From the NCBI GenBank assembly GCA_018830285.1, contig JAHJSB010000063.1, positions 62,001 to 126,000 on the forward strand: a DNA stretch of 64,000 bases, written 5' to 3'. Below the pieces are notes generated by a model that worked only from the letters and a program-made list of their open reading frames with translations, had not been told where the DNA came from and made no database searches. Both the position numbers and the translations under genes were made by a program. Below are positions 1 through 9,235 of the stretch, one piece after another. The stretch is from Alphaproteobacteria bacterium (lineage in GTDB: Bacteria > Pseudomonadota > Alphaproteobacteria > Caulobacterales > Hyphomonadaceae). Each line of letters opens with the position of its first letter. The first letter of the stretch is position 1.

Positions 1-1015
1 GACGCAGGTCGACAGGGCCTGTCGATTCTGGGTCGGGCTCCGGCTCTGACGGGGACGCAGGGGCCATCTCGTCCACGACAAACGGTTCAGGCGCCTCGAC
101 AGCCTCCGGCGCTGGCTGGGCGAAGGATTCATCCGCCGCGTCCAGCACCAGGTTCAGTGGATCGTCGCTGGCAATCGGCATGTCGTTTCCGGCCACGTCA
201 GGCAGCGCTTCCGGCTCGGGTGGCAGGTCCGGCATGGCTTCCGGCGGTGGTGGGGCAGGCTCGCCCTTCACAGGTGGCAGCGGCGCCGGGCGCTTGTCGC
301 CAAACACGCAGGCATCGAGCCCCTGGTGGCGAACAACGCGCATCCGCGCCTGCAGCGACCCTGCCCGCTTGGTGACATAAGGCCCCGGCGGATCGACGCG
401 CCACTTGTTCGGGCTGGGCAGTACAGCGGCCAGCAGCGCCGCCTCGCGCTCTGTCAGTTGCGACGCCGGTTTGCCGAACCGCGCCTGCGCCGCAGCTTCT
501 GCCCCGAATATGCCGTCGCCCCATTCTGCGACATTGAGATAGACTTCCATCACGCGGCGCTTGCCCCAGACATGATCGATGAAGGTCGCCATCCACATGT
601 CGCCGACCTTTCGGGGTGCGCCCCCGCCATTCCAGAAGAACACGTTCTTGGCTGTCTGCTGCGTGATCGTCGACGCGCCGCGCGCGCGCCTGCCGCGCTG
701 GTATTCGTCAATCGCCTTCTCGATCGCTTCCGGGTCAACACCATGATGTTCGCAGAAGCGCGTGTCTTCGGCCGCGATCACCGCGCTGACGAGGTAAGGT
801 GAAATATCCTCAATCGGAGTCATGGTGCGACGCAGGTGCTCGCCGCCGGCCGCGCGCTGGACCATGAGAATCGTGCCAGGCACCGGCAGGAAGATCAGCG
901 CGGCGGCATAGATGTGGAGGCCGACGAACAGGCCTGCAAGGAACCGCATCAGGCGGACGAACCACACCCTTACCGGCCCCTTGCCGCTTACCTGCCGCCC
1001 TGCTCGATTGATCAT
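1..1015 (-). CDS. mtgA: Monofunctional biosynthetic peptidoglycan transglycosylase (partial, runs off left edge)
   Basis: Family 51 glycosyltransferase that polymerises lipid II into glycan strands at the inner membrane. The start ATG is at 1015, in a 4-bp ATGA overlap with the queG stop. The N-terminus holds one membrane anchor (about residues 20-45). The family signature follows: AAEDTRFCEHHGVD with the catalytic Glu, then GASTITQQTAKNVFF, the KRRVMEVYLNIAEWG block and EAALLAAVLPSPNKW. No transpeptidase domain follows. Instead there is a Pro/Glu/Asp-rich low-complexity tail (PAPLPPVKGEPAPPPP and onward) still open at base 1, longer than typical MtgA. The stop codon lies outside the window. 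Confidence 0.93.
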   Translation of the reverse strand, partial: MINRAGRQVSGKGPVRVWFVRLMRFLAGLFVGLHIYAAALIFLPVPGTILMVQRAAGGEHLRRTMTPIEDISPYLVSAVIAAEDTRFCEHHGVDPEAIEKAIDEYQRGRRARGASTITQQTAKNVFFWNGGGAPRKVGDMWMATFIDHVWGKRRVMEVYLNVAEWGDGIFGAEAAAQARFGKPASQLTEREAALLAAVLPSPNKWRVDPPGPYVTKRAGSLQARMRVVRHQGLDACVFGDKRPAPLPPVKGEPAPPPPEAMPDLPPEPEALPDVAGNDMPIASDDPLNLVLDAADESFAQPAPEAVEAPEPFVVDEMAPASPSEPEPDPESTGPVDLR

Positions 1016-2151
1016 GCCGTCTGGTCCCATTCCGCCACAACGCCCGGATCACTCTCGCGATCTCGCCGCGCCGCCATCTCTGCCTGAAATCTGTCAGGAT
1101 CAAGACGCGCCAGCGCCCAGATGGCCGCCCCTCGCACCTCCGGTGCTGCATCATCCAGCAGCGCCAGTACAGCCGGAGCAAGACCCGCATCGCCCGAATT
1201 GCCAATCGCGACACACACATTGCGAACGAACCGGTTCCGGCCACTTCGCTTGATCGGAGACCCCGAAAACACGTCCCGGAACGTGGCATCGTCCAGCGCG
1301 GCAAGCTCATCCAGCCCCGGCGCCTTCAGTTCTGCCCGCGCGTGCAGCGCCGCTTCCGACGCCGCTTCGGCAAACTTGTTCCACGGGCACACGGCAAGGC
1401 AATCGTCACAGCCATAGATCCGGTTGCCCATCGCCGCCCGGAACTCGCGCGGGATCGGCCCCGCATGCTCGATCGTGAGATAGGAAATACAGCGCCGCGC
1501 ATCGAGCTGGTAAGGCGCCGGAAAAGCCTGTGTCGGGCAGACATCGAGACACGCCCTGCACGAGCCGCAATGGTCGGCCTCAGCCCCATCCGGCACCAGC
1601 GTCGCATCCGTCAGCATCACGCCAAGGAAGAACCAGGAGCCCAACTCGCGGCTGACAAGGTTCGTGTGCTTGCCCTGCCACCCCATACCGGCCTTGGCGG
1701 CCAGCGGCTTTTCCATCAGCGGCGCGGTATCGACGAAGACTTTCACCTCCGCGCTGGTCTCCTCCACGAAGGCCCGCGCAAGCTGCTTCAGGCGCGACTT
1801 TAGCAGGTCATGATAGTCCTTCCCCCGCGCATAGACAGAGATGTTGCCAAGACTGCGTTCGGCCAGCATGTCCATCGGGTCGAGGCCCGGCCCATAGTTC
1901 AGTGCCACGACCACCGCTGATTTCGCCCCGGCCCACATGGACGTCGGCGCCTTGCGGCGTTCAAGCGTCGTCTCCATCCAGTCCATCTGGCCATGGCGGC
2001 CTTCGGCCACGAACGCCTCAAGCCGCTCGCTCGCCGCCCAGGCCTCGTCCGCACGCGCGATGCGCACGCTGTCAAACCCAATCGTGCGCCCAGCATGTTT
2101 GAGAAAGGCTTCCGGTGAACCGGACACGGGATCAGAAGTCGAGGTCGGCAT
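1012..2151 (-). CDS. queG: Epoxyqueuosine reductase QueG
   Basis: Last step of queuosine synthesis: cobalamin-dependent reduction of epoxyqueuosine in tRNA. At 379 aa the length is normal. Two 4Fe-4S ferredoxin-type motifs are visible, [13 protein letters not shown] (about residues 194-206) and GCDDCLAVCPWNKF (about 247-260). The DTAPLMEK segment (about 141-148) carries the conserved catalytic Asp. The C-terminal 90 residues look like HEAT repeats (AVLALLDDAAPEVRGAAIWALARL). Its 5' end overlaps the fzlA stop by 20 bp and its stop overlaps mtgA by 4 bp, so the three are probably co-transcribed and translationally coupled. Confidence 0.95.
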   Translation of the reverse strand: MPTSTSDPVSGSPEAFLKHAGRTIGFDSVRIARADEAWAASERLEAFVAEGRHGQMDWMETTLERRKAPTSMWAGAKSAVVVALNYGPGLDPMDMLAERSLGNISVYARGKDYHDLLKSRLKQLARAFVEETSAEVKVFVDTAPLMEKPLAAKAGMGWQGKHTNLVSRELGSWFFLGVMLTDATLVPDGAEADHCGSCRACLDVCPTQAFPAPYQLDARRCISYLTIEHAGPIPREFRAAMGNRIYGCDDCLAVCPWNKFAEAASEAALHARAELKAPGLDELAALDDATFRDVFSGSPIKRSGRNRFVRNVCVAIGNSGDAGLAPAVLALLDDAAPEVRGAAIWALARLDPDRFQAEMAARRDRESDPGVVAEWDQTA

Positions 2152-2806
2152 AATGCGCCACGGGCCGCGTGCCCTCTATCCGGTCACTGAGGAGCGGACG
2201 GAAACTGGGGCGCGATTTGATCCGCGCATACCAGGTCTTCAGGTCGGGCACCGCATCCCACTCGACATCGCCGAAATAGTCATAGGCCGACAGGTGCGCC
2301 GCCGCCGACAGGTCGGCCAGCGACAATGTGCGCCCGGCCAGGTAGCCGTTCAGTTCCACCATGCCATTGAGGAAGGTGAGCCGCCCGCGCAGTGCGTGCG
2401 CCCCGCGCCGCAGCTTTTCTGAATCCGGCTGGCGGTCGCGCCGCACCCATTGCATGACGCGCTCGGTCAGCAGCTTGTCGGTGACTTCCTCGCAGCCGGC
2501 CTCAACCCAGGCCCAGAGGCGGCGGGCCTCGGCCCGCTCATTCGGGTCTTCGGGCAACAAGGCCGGTGTCGGTTTCAGCTCTTCCATCTGTTCGCAGATT
2601 GCACGCGTGCCGCACGCGAACGTCTTGCCCGCCGGTCCTGTTTCCACCAGCGCCGGGGCAACCGCGCCATGCGCGAGCGCAGACACATCCGGGTGCGGCG
2701 CCCACGGGGTCGACTCGAACAATTCGAAAGCTTCGCCCTTCTCGCCGAGGACGAGACGCACCAGCCGTCCGGCGGGATCAAGGGGCCAATGATAGAGCCG
2801 TTTCAT
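2132..2806 (-). CDS. fzlA: GST-fold protein, probable FtsZ-binding division protein FzlA
   Basis: Protein of 224 aa with a glutathione S-transferase fold; it begins MKRLYHWPLDPAGRLVRLVL. A GTG 12 bp upstream (2818) is an alternative start, but ATG at 2806 gives the usual GST N-terminus. The extreme C-terminus, HYADLDF, matches the tail I recall as diagnostic of FzlA, the Caulobacter protein that bundles and curves FtsZ filaments and is needed for constriction. Ordinary GSTs do not normally carry this tail. The gene sits upstream of queG with a 20-bp overlap. If the tail is misremembered, the fallback is a generic GST-family protein. Confidence 0.75.
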   Translation of the reverse strand: MKRLYHWPLDPAGRLVRLVLGEKGEAFELFESTPWAPHPDVSALAHGAVAPALVETGPAGKTFACGTRAICEQMEELKPTPALLPEDPNERAEARRLWAWVEAGCEEVTDKLLTERVMQWVRRDRQPDSEKLRRGAHALRGRLTFLNGMVELNGYLAGRTLSLADLSAAAHLSAYDYFGDVEWDAVPDLKTWYARIKSRPSFRPLLSDRIEGTRPVAHYADLDF

Positions 2807-2904
2807 GATGGCGTTCACTCATAGCAGGCTTACTGCGCCTGTTAAGCAAAGCCTTTCCGGCTGCCGTCACTTGCGCTTCGGCCCTGTGTATAACTTGCCA
2901 GCCC

Positions 2905-5900
2905 TTACCGGCCCATGAATTGTCGGACCGCATCCGCCGAAAGCGTGAATTTGGCAAACGACCAGTCCTTGCCCTTTGTCAGGGTGCCAAGCGTAGAGAC
3001 CAATTGCCGGCGTGTTTCTGCGCGTTCGGCAAGCCAGGCATCAACGCCGCCCCCGGCGAGCGCTTCCTGCGCAGCGGCCGCCTGGATGCGCACCAGTTCG
3101 CTGACCAGCCGACGCCCCGCGATACGGTCCCAATAGCCGGCCTTGGCAAGGCCTTCACGGGCCGACGCCCTGAGCCGGTCCAGTCGGAGCGCGTCGCCGA
3201 TCGCATAGAAGGCTGCGCCCGCACCGGGCACATCGACGCTTGCCGCCCTGGCCAGGTCGATCACGACGAGGCCCTGCGAGAAATGGCTCATCACGGCGGT
3301 CCACCGCGCCAGCGCGTCCGGTGCGCCGCGCTTGACGAAGGCGCGCGCCGCACGCTCGATCCTGGCCGCCGGGAACGGCGCATGGACCTCCCCCAGAGCG
3401 GTCTTGAATTCATTCAGCGGCGCATGGGTCTGGGCAACCGCTTCGCCAACCGTCCGGCCGGGCATGTTGCGTACATACCAGGACGCGGCTTCGTTCATCG
3501 CCTGCATCGCCTGGATCCGCATGTCGATCTGGACATCCGCGCCGACCTTGGTGTCGAGACCGTCGACTTCGCGGCGGAACGCATCGAAATCGAGCACGGC
3601 GCGCGACGCTTCAAGGCCGCGAACGATTGCAGCATTGTCGGCACCGGTCATCTCGCGCAGACGCAACAGCGGCACGGGTCCGGCCATGTCGAGCGACCGG
3701 TTGGCGATCACGGTCGCGATGATTTCCCGCTTCAGGCGGTGATTGCGGATCGCATCCTCAAAGGCGTCGATCGGCTTGGTGAAGTAGGATTTGAGGACAC
3801 TGTCGAAATACGGATCGTCCGGAATGTCGGATGCAACAACATCGTCGATCAGCACGATCTTCGACCAGGCCAGCAGCACAGCCAGCTCCGGACGGGTCAG
3901 CCAGGTGCCGGCTTCCTGCCGCAAATGCATGTGCGCCGTGCTTGGCAACCCCTCCAGCGCCCGGTTGAGCACGCCACGCTCCTCCAGATAGACCATCAGG
4001 CGCTCAAGGGCGTCATGATCACCAGCGGCACTCGATTCCGCCAGGGACAACGCCGCGGTCTGGTCATAGTTATGGCGCAGGACATGGGCCGCGACATCGT
4101 CGGTCATTTCGGCCAGCAGCGCGTTGCGATCCTTCGCCTTCAGCGCGCCGGTCCGGATCGCCTCGGCGGCCAGGATCTTGATGTTGACCTCATGGTCGGA
4201 ACTGTCGACACCGGCGGAATTGTCGATGGCATCGGTATTAATACGCCCCTTGCCTTGCGCGAACTCGATCCGGCCGGCTTGCGTCAGCCCGAGATTGGCG
4301 CCTTCGCCAATCACCTTGGCCCGGAGGTCGCGTCCATTGACGCGGATCGCATCGCTTGACCGGTCGCCCACTTCGGCATGCGTTTCGGTGCTCGCCTTCA
4401 CATAGGTCCCGATCCCGCCAAACCAGAGCAGGTCCGTTTCTGCCTTGAGCAGGGCGTGGATCAATTCATCGGGCGTCACCGCATCCTTCGCCAGGCCTGT
4501 TACGGCCTTGGCCTCGTCGCTCAGCGTGATCGATTTGGCGGAGCGTTCGAACACGCCGCCACCCTTCGAGATGAGCTTCGTATCATAGTCCGCCCAGGAC
4601 GAGCCCTGCAGGTTGAACAGGCGCTGGCGCTCAGCCAGGTTCTTCTTCGAATCGCCGGGATTCGGGTCGAGGAAAACGTGCATGTGATTGAAGGCCGCGA
4701 CGAGGCGGATTTCTGGTGACAGCAACATGCCATTGCCGAAGACATCGCCGCTCATGTCGCCGACGCCGATCACCGTGAAGGGTTCGGTCTGGATATCCTT
4801 GCCCATTTCGCGGAAGTGGCGCTTGACCGCCTCCCAGGCGCCGCGCGCCGTGATGCCCATTTTCTTGTGGTCATAGCCAACCGAACCGCCCGACGCGAAC
4901 GCATCGCCCAGCCAGAAACCTTGCGCCTCACTGATCGCGTTCGCCGTATCGGAGAACGTCGCCGTACCCTTGTCGGCGGCAACCACGAGATACGGGTCTT
5001 CGCCGTCCCAGATCACCGTATGGTCCGGATGGATAACCCTGGTGCCATCAATATTGTCGGTCAGGCCGAGCAATGCCGTGATGAACTGCTTGTAGGCTTC
5101 CCGCCCGCTTTCGAACCAGGCGTTTCGGCTTGACCGGTCGGCGAGTTGCTTGGGAAAGAATCCGCCCTTCGACCCGACAGGAACGATCACCGCATTCTTG
5201 ACCTGCTGGGCTTTCACAAGGCCCAGCACTTCGGTGCGATAGTCCGATGGCCGGTCCGACCAGCGCAGCCCGCCGCGCGCAACAGGGCCAAAGCGCAGAT
5301 GCACGCCTTCAACCTGGGGGCTCGACGTGAATATCTCGCGATACGGTTTCGGCTCGGGCAGGTCTTCCAGTTCGCGGCTCGCCACTTTGAAGCTGATGAA
5401 CGCATGCAGGCGGCCATCTTCGCCGGTCTGGTAGAAATTGGTCCGTTGAATCGCGCAGATAAGATCGGTCAGACGGCGGAAAATCTGGTCTTCGGCCAGC
5501 GCCGACACATCGCGCAGCGACGCCTCGATGGAGGCACGGATGCCTGCGACCGCATCGCGGCGGGCATCGAGACTGGCATGTGTGGCCGGATCGAACCGTG
5601 CCGCGAACAGATCAAGCAGCAGGCGCGTGATCCTCGGATGGGCCGCAAGGGCTCGCTCCTGGATATCCTGTGGCTGTTCAAGCCCCGACTGGCGACGATA
5701 AGCCGACAAGGCCCGCATGAGGGCGGCTTCACGCCAGCTTGCGCCAGCCGAAAGAACCAGCCGGTTGAAGCCGTCATTCTCGGCCAGCCCGCTCCAGACC
5801 GCGACAAAGGCATCCTCAAACCCCTTCGCCAGAACGTCCAGGTCAATGGATTCCCCGCCCACAGACCGCATCGACAGCGAGTGGACCCAATATATTTCCG

Positions 5901-7629
5901 GCGCGTCGGCTGCCGGCTTCTCGGATGGCCGGACCGGGTAGCCCGTTTCGAAATTCACGAACAGGCCCATATGCTCGAACACCGGCACGCAGCGTGACAG
6001 CGGGATGGCACCTTCGCGGGCATAGATCTTCACGCGTATCTTGTCGCCATCGTCGCCGTCAGACCTGAAGGCACGGGCAAGGACGGGCGTATTGAACTGC
6101 AGGCCGGCCATGGTCGTGACATCACGCAGCGCTTCTTCTGGCGGGAACGCCTCGCGATAGGCCGCATTGAAGGCGCCGATGAAGGCGCGCGCGCCTTCTC
6201 TGTCTGCTTCAACCAGCGGGCTCGCCATCAGGGCCTGCCGGAATCCCTGGTCCCAGGTTCGGGCAAGGTCGGCGATTTCCTGTTCCAGTTCGTCCGGGTC
6301 GGGCTGGGGATGATTACGGTCAATCGAGATTTCGAAATGCACGCGCGCCATGGGCCCGGTGTCGAAATAGGGTTGGAACTTGACCAGTGTCCCGGCATAG
6401 GCGCGCGTCAGCACGTCGGCGATACGCAGGCGCAGCGTGGTGTCATAGGCTTCGCGCGGCACGAATACGATCGCTGTCACGAACCGGTCGAACTCGTCGC
6501 GCCGCAGGAACAGGCGGGTGCGAGGCCGCCCGACCAGGTGCATCGCGCCGACAATCATCGGCGCAAGCGCCCGGGAATGAGTCTGGAACAATTCGTCGCG
6601 CGGCCAGGTTTCGAGCAGGTTGGCGACGGTTTTCTCCGTATGCCCGCCTGGCGCCGCCCCGGACGCTTCGATCACTTTCTTGACCCGTCGGCGCACGAAC
6701 GGTATCGACCGCGCCGTCTCGTCATAGGCTTCGGCGGTAAACAGGCCGAGGAAGCGCACTTCGCCATTCACCTTGCCGTCGGCATCATACTTCTTGATGC
6801 CGATATAGTCGCAGTTCACGCGGCGGTGCACGCGGCTGACCAGGGTCGATTTCGCAACGAACATGGGAAAGGGCTCGGCCAGCAGGTCGCTGATCTCGGG
6901 CGTGAGGACCAGCGGCTCGCTGTCGCGGGACAGAACGTTCAACCGCTCGTCACGCAGGATGCCGAGATTCGAGCCCGCGATCATGATCGGCTCTTCCGGC
7001 AGCACCTTGCCCTTCGCGTCCGTCTCGAAATGGTATTCGCGGCAACCGAGGAAGACGAAATGGTCTTCCAGCAGCCATTCGAGAAAAGCGATCGTTTCGC
7101 GCTTATCGTCTTCGGCGTGATTCTTGAGGCGCGAGATGCCCTTGATCTCGGCCTCCATGCGCGCCTTCATCGGTTTGAAGTCGCTGACCACTTCGCGCGT
7201 TGAATCCTGCGTCCTGCGCACGCCCTCGGTCAGCTTCTTCGCCTCGGCGTCTGTCATCAGGGGCAGGTGTATCTGGATGACCGAAACACACCGGCCGTCT
7301 TCCATGTTCACGATCGGGTGAAACAGGGCTTTGACCTCATGCCCGGCGGCGGCGCATTCACCCAGCAGCGAATCGACCAGGAACGGCATGTCCGGACCGA
7401 CCGCTTCGAGCAGCGACCGCTGCAATGGGGCGCTTTCCCCGTCCGGCGCGATCACGACACGGGCATCCTGCATGCCCGGCGCGACGCTGCTTGCCCAAGT
7501 CCACAGGTCCGTCGTCAGTTTGCGAACATCGCCCTCGGTCAGACCGGTCAGGTCTTCATTGCGGGATTCCTGATTTACCTGCGCCAGCACTTGCTGGAGC
7601 GGGGCTGCCTTGGAAAGCGGTGGGGACAT
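2905..7629 (-). CDS. NAD-specific glutamate dehydrogenase, large (180-kDa) class
   Basis: Oxidative deamination of glutamate to 2-oxoglutarate in the cytoplasm. The 1574-aa length is characteristic of the very large bacterial NAD-GDH class. A long N-terminal region with ACT-like regulatory character precedes the catalytic core at roughly residues 720-1180. The core shows GPVARGGLRWSDRPSDYRTEVLGL, PVGSKGGFFPKQL with the catalytic-region Lys, and GVGDMSGDVFGNGMLLS before the Rossmann part (KVIGEGANLGLTQ). About 400 residues of helical C-terminal extension follow. The start ATG at 7629 follows a 326-bp gene-free region. It is a single-gene unit. The frame is intact throughout. Confidence 0.95.
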   Translation of the reverse strand: MSPPLSKAAPLQQVLAQVNQESRNEDLTGLTEGDVRKLTTDLWTWASSVAPGMQDARVVIAPDGESAPLQRSLLEAVGPDMPFLVDSLLGECAAAGHEVKALFHPIVNMEDGRCVSVIQIHLPLMTDAEAKKLTEGVRRTQDSTREVVSDFKPMKARMEAEIKGISRLKNHAEDDKRETIAFLEWLLEDHFVFLGCREYHFETDAKGKVLPEEPIMIAGSNLGILRDERLNVLSRDSEPLVLTPEISDLLAEPFPMFVAKSTLVSRVHRRVNCDYIGIKKYDADGKVNGEVRFLGLFTAEAYDETARSIPFVRRRVKKVIEASGAAPGGHTEKTVANLLETWPRDELFQTHSRALAPMIVGAMHLVGRPRTRLFLRRDEFDRFVTAIVFVPREAYDTTLRLRIADVLTRAYAGTLVKFQPYFDTGPMARVHFEISIDRNHPQPDPDELEQEIADLARTWDQGFRQALMASPLVEADREGARAFIGAFNAAYREAFPPEEALRDVTTMAGLQFNTPVLARAFRSDGDDGDKIRVKIYAREGAIPLSRCVPVFEHMGLFVNFETGYPVRPSEKPAADAPEIYWVHSLSMRSVGGESIDLDVLAKGFEDAFVAVWSGLAENDGFNRLVLSAGASWREAALMRALSAYRRQSGLEQPQDIQERALAAHPRITRLLLDLFAARFDPATHASLDARRDAVAGIRASIEASLRDVSALAEDQIFRRLTDLICAIQRTNFYQTGEDGRLHAFISFKVASRELEDLPEPKPYREIFTSSPQVEGVHLRFGPVARGGLRWSDRPSDYRTEVLGLVKAQQVKNAVIVPVGSKGGFFPKQLADRSSRNAWFESGREAYKQFITALLGLTDNIDGTRVIHPDHTVIWDGEDPYLVVAADKGTATFSDTANAISEAQGFWLGDAFASGGSVGYDHKKMGITARGAWEAVKRHFREMGKDIQTEPFTVIGVGDMSGDVFGNGMLLSPEIRLVAAFNHMHVFLDPNPGDSKKNLAERQRLFNLQGSSWADYDTKLISKGGGVFERSAKSITLSDEAKAVTGLAKDAVTPDELIHALLKAETDLLWFGGIGTYVKASTETHAEVGDRSSDAIRVNGRDLRAKVIGEGANLGLTQAGRIEFAQGKGRINTDAIDNSAGVDSSDHEVNIKILAAEAIRTGALKAKDRNALLAEMTDDVAAHVLRHNYDQTAALSLAESSAAGDHDALERLMVYLEERGVLNRALEGLPSTAHMHLRQEAGTWLTRPELAVLLAWSKIVLIDDVVASDIPDDPYFDSVLKSYFTKPIDAFEDAIRNHRLKREIIATVIANRSLDMAGPVPLLRLREMTGADNAAIVRGLEASRAVLDFDAFRREVDGLDTKVGADVQIDMRIQAMQAMNEAASWYVRNMPGRTVGEAVAQTHAPLNEFKTALGEVHAPFPAARIERAARAFVKRGAPDALARWTAVMSHFSQGLVVIDLARAASVDVPGAGAAFYAIGDALRLDRLRASAREGLAKAGYWDRIAGRRLVSELVRIQAAAAQEALAGGGVDAWLAERAETRRQLVSTLGTLTKGKDWSFAKFTLSADAVRQFMGR

Positions 7630-7955
7630 GTGAATTGGCTCGCTTGGCGATTGCGGAAACTCGGTCCGGTCTAACGTGCGCCGCGAAGGCCTTCAATGGC
7701 TTGCTACAAATGAAATTGACCGGCCCGACGCCGCGCTTGCCCGGATACAAGCGGGCCCGTCGAACGGGGACGTGTCCGACGGGCCCTACAGGCGTTCCGC
7801 AGGCTGGGTGGGGGGACGCACGCGGAGGCCTGATCTTGTATTTCGGTCCTTGCTGTCAGGAAGCAAGGGTTCCTAGTGGCAAAACTACATTACAAATCAT
7901 GAAGACTTCACCGATCTGTACATTCCAGTTCTGCGATCTTGCGGGATGCCATACT
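7630..7955. other. Gene-free interval upstream of NAD-GDH
   Basis: This 326-bp interval holds no credible coding frame or tRNA. It must contain the promoter of the NAD-GDH gene and the 3' flank of the AI-2E-family gene, both on the minus strand. Its only clear structure is a perfect 10-bp inverted repeat at 7753-7786, listed separately. Confidence 0.6.
7753..7786. repeat. Perfect 10-bp inverted repeat, candidate hairpin
   Basis: GGGCCCGTCG at 7753-7762 pairs perfectly with CGACGGGCCC at 7777-7786 around a 14-nt spacer. Neither side has a T tract, so it does not look like a classical intrinsic terminator. It lies about 170 bp past the stop of the AI-2E-family gene and about 125 bp upstream of the NAD-GDH start. 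It could be a Rho-assisted 3' end, an mRNA-stabilising stem or an operator. Confidence 0.5.
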
Positions 7956-9074
7956 TCAATCCCTTTCGCCACGATCTTTGGCAGCTGTCACTGCAACCGT
8001 TTGCGCGCCCTTTCCCTGAGGGTTTCCATCCGACGACAGGAGGATGGCGATCCACCGCGTGCCGTCAGATTGCGCAAACAGTATCATCATCAACACAGTC
8101 AGCGGCGCCGACAGGAACATGCCCGGAATGCCCCAGAGCACGCCCCATATGGCAAGCGCCAGCAAGACCACGAGGGAAGACAGGTTCAGTGACTCCCCCA
8201 TCATCCGCGGCTGGATGAAATTCCCGATCGAGAATTGCCAGAAACTGACAATACCGAACACGATGGCCGCATAGATATAGATGTCCTGCGGCGCGGAGCC
8301 CGGAATCCAGGCCGGCACGTCAGGCTGCACGAGGGCAAAGAGGGGCGGCACCAGCGCCGCGACGATCGAGCCGACGGTCGGAATATAGTTCAGCACGAAG
8401 ATCAGCGCCGCCAGGAACAGGGCATTCTGAACGCCGAGCAGCAGCAGCGACACATAGGTCAGCGCGGTGATCAGGGCAGAGATGACAGTCTGGGTCCAGA
8501 GATAGGTCTCGATCCCGCGGCGCGCCTCATCGCCAATCTCTCGGACCTGCCCGCGCTGATCGAATTCCGGGAAGATATTGTCCAGCTTCTTGGTCCAGCC
8601 GGACTGGGCGATGAAAAGGAAGGCGACATAGATGAAAATCAGGACCAGGTCGCCCGACAAGTCGCCCGTCGCATTCGCAATCGTTGCAAAGAAGCGCTGG
8701 CCCTGCGCGTTGAACAGGAGATGCGTCAGTGTTGGGGCATCGCTCATATTGACCAGGCCATAGGCATCCCGGATCAGCGCGTTGATCTTTTCCTCATATT
8801 CGGCCGCGTCGCGGCCGAACTGTGACATGCCGTGCGCCATCAGGGCGATGAATCCGACAAAGCCGCCAAGCACAGTGAGAATCGCAATGGCTCGCGCCGC
8901 GCCGCGACGCATCGCATGCGACCAGTTGTCGATCACGGTTGCAAAGCCCTCGATCACGAGGAACAGGAACACGGCCATAGCGAAGGTCGCCAGGATGCCG
9001 CGTCCAACATAGAGGAAGGCGACAATCACGCCGGTGGCGATGATCCAGATGCCGGTCTTGGTTGCTCGGTCCAT
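7956..9074 (-). CDS. AI-2E family transporter / permease (TqsA-PerM type)
   Basis: Inner-membrane protein of 372 aa. Two hydrophobic helices lie at the N-terminus (IIATGVIVAFLYVGRGILATFAMAVFLFLV), a third near residues 65-85, then a soluble stretch. Four to five further helices follow, including the family block LFLAALIFVLNYIPTVGSIVAALVPPLFAL and the C-terminal VVLLALAIWGVLWGIPGMFLSAPLTV. This is the layout of the AI-2E exporter/PerM family. Substrate cannot be read from sequence; relatives include an autoinducer-2 exporter and Na+/H+ antiporters. ATG at 9074 follows a GGGGGGAC purine stretch. It is divergent from the downstream DUF853 gene. Confidence 0.88.
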   Translation of the reverse strand: MDRATKTGIWIIATGVIVAFLYVGRGILATFAMAVFLFLVIEGFATVIDNWSHAMRRGAARAIAILTVLGGFVGFIALMAHGMSQFGRDAAEYEEKINALIRDAYGLVNMSDAPTLTHLLFNAQGQRFFATIANATGDLSGDLVLIFIYVAFLFIAQSGWTKKLDNIFPEFDQRGQVREIGDEARRGIETYLWTQTVISALITALTYVSLLLLGVQNALFLAALIFVLNYIPTVGSIVAALVPPLFALVQPDVPAWIPGSAPQDIYIYAAIVFGIVSFWQFSIGNFIQPRMMGESLNLSSLVVLLALAIWGVLWGIPGMFLSAPLTVLMMILFAQSDGTRWIAILLSSDGNPQGKGAQTVAVTAAKDRGERD

Positions 9075-9235
9075 ACAGGTCCCCCCGAATCTGGTGCAGG
9101 GTGGAAGCAGCTTCGCCCTGCGTCAAGATATGCTTGCACCCGCATCTGCAAAGCCCACGCCAGGCTCAGTGGCCCCCTTGCCGAATCCTGCGAAATCACT
9201 AGCGTTCCGGCGACATCAGGGGAGATTTGGTCAGC

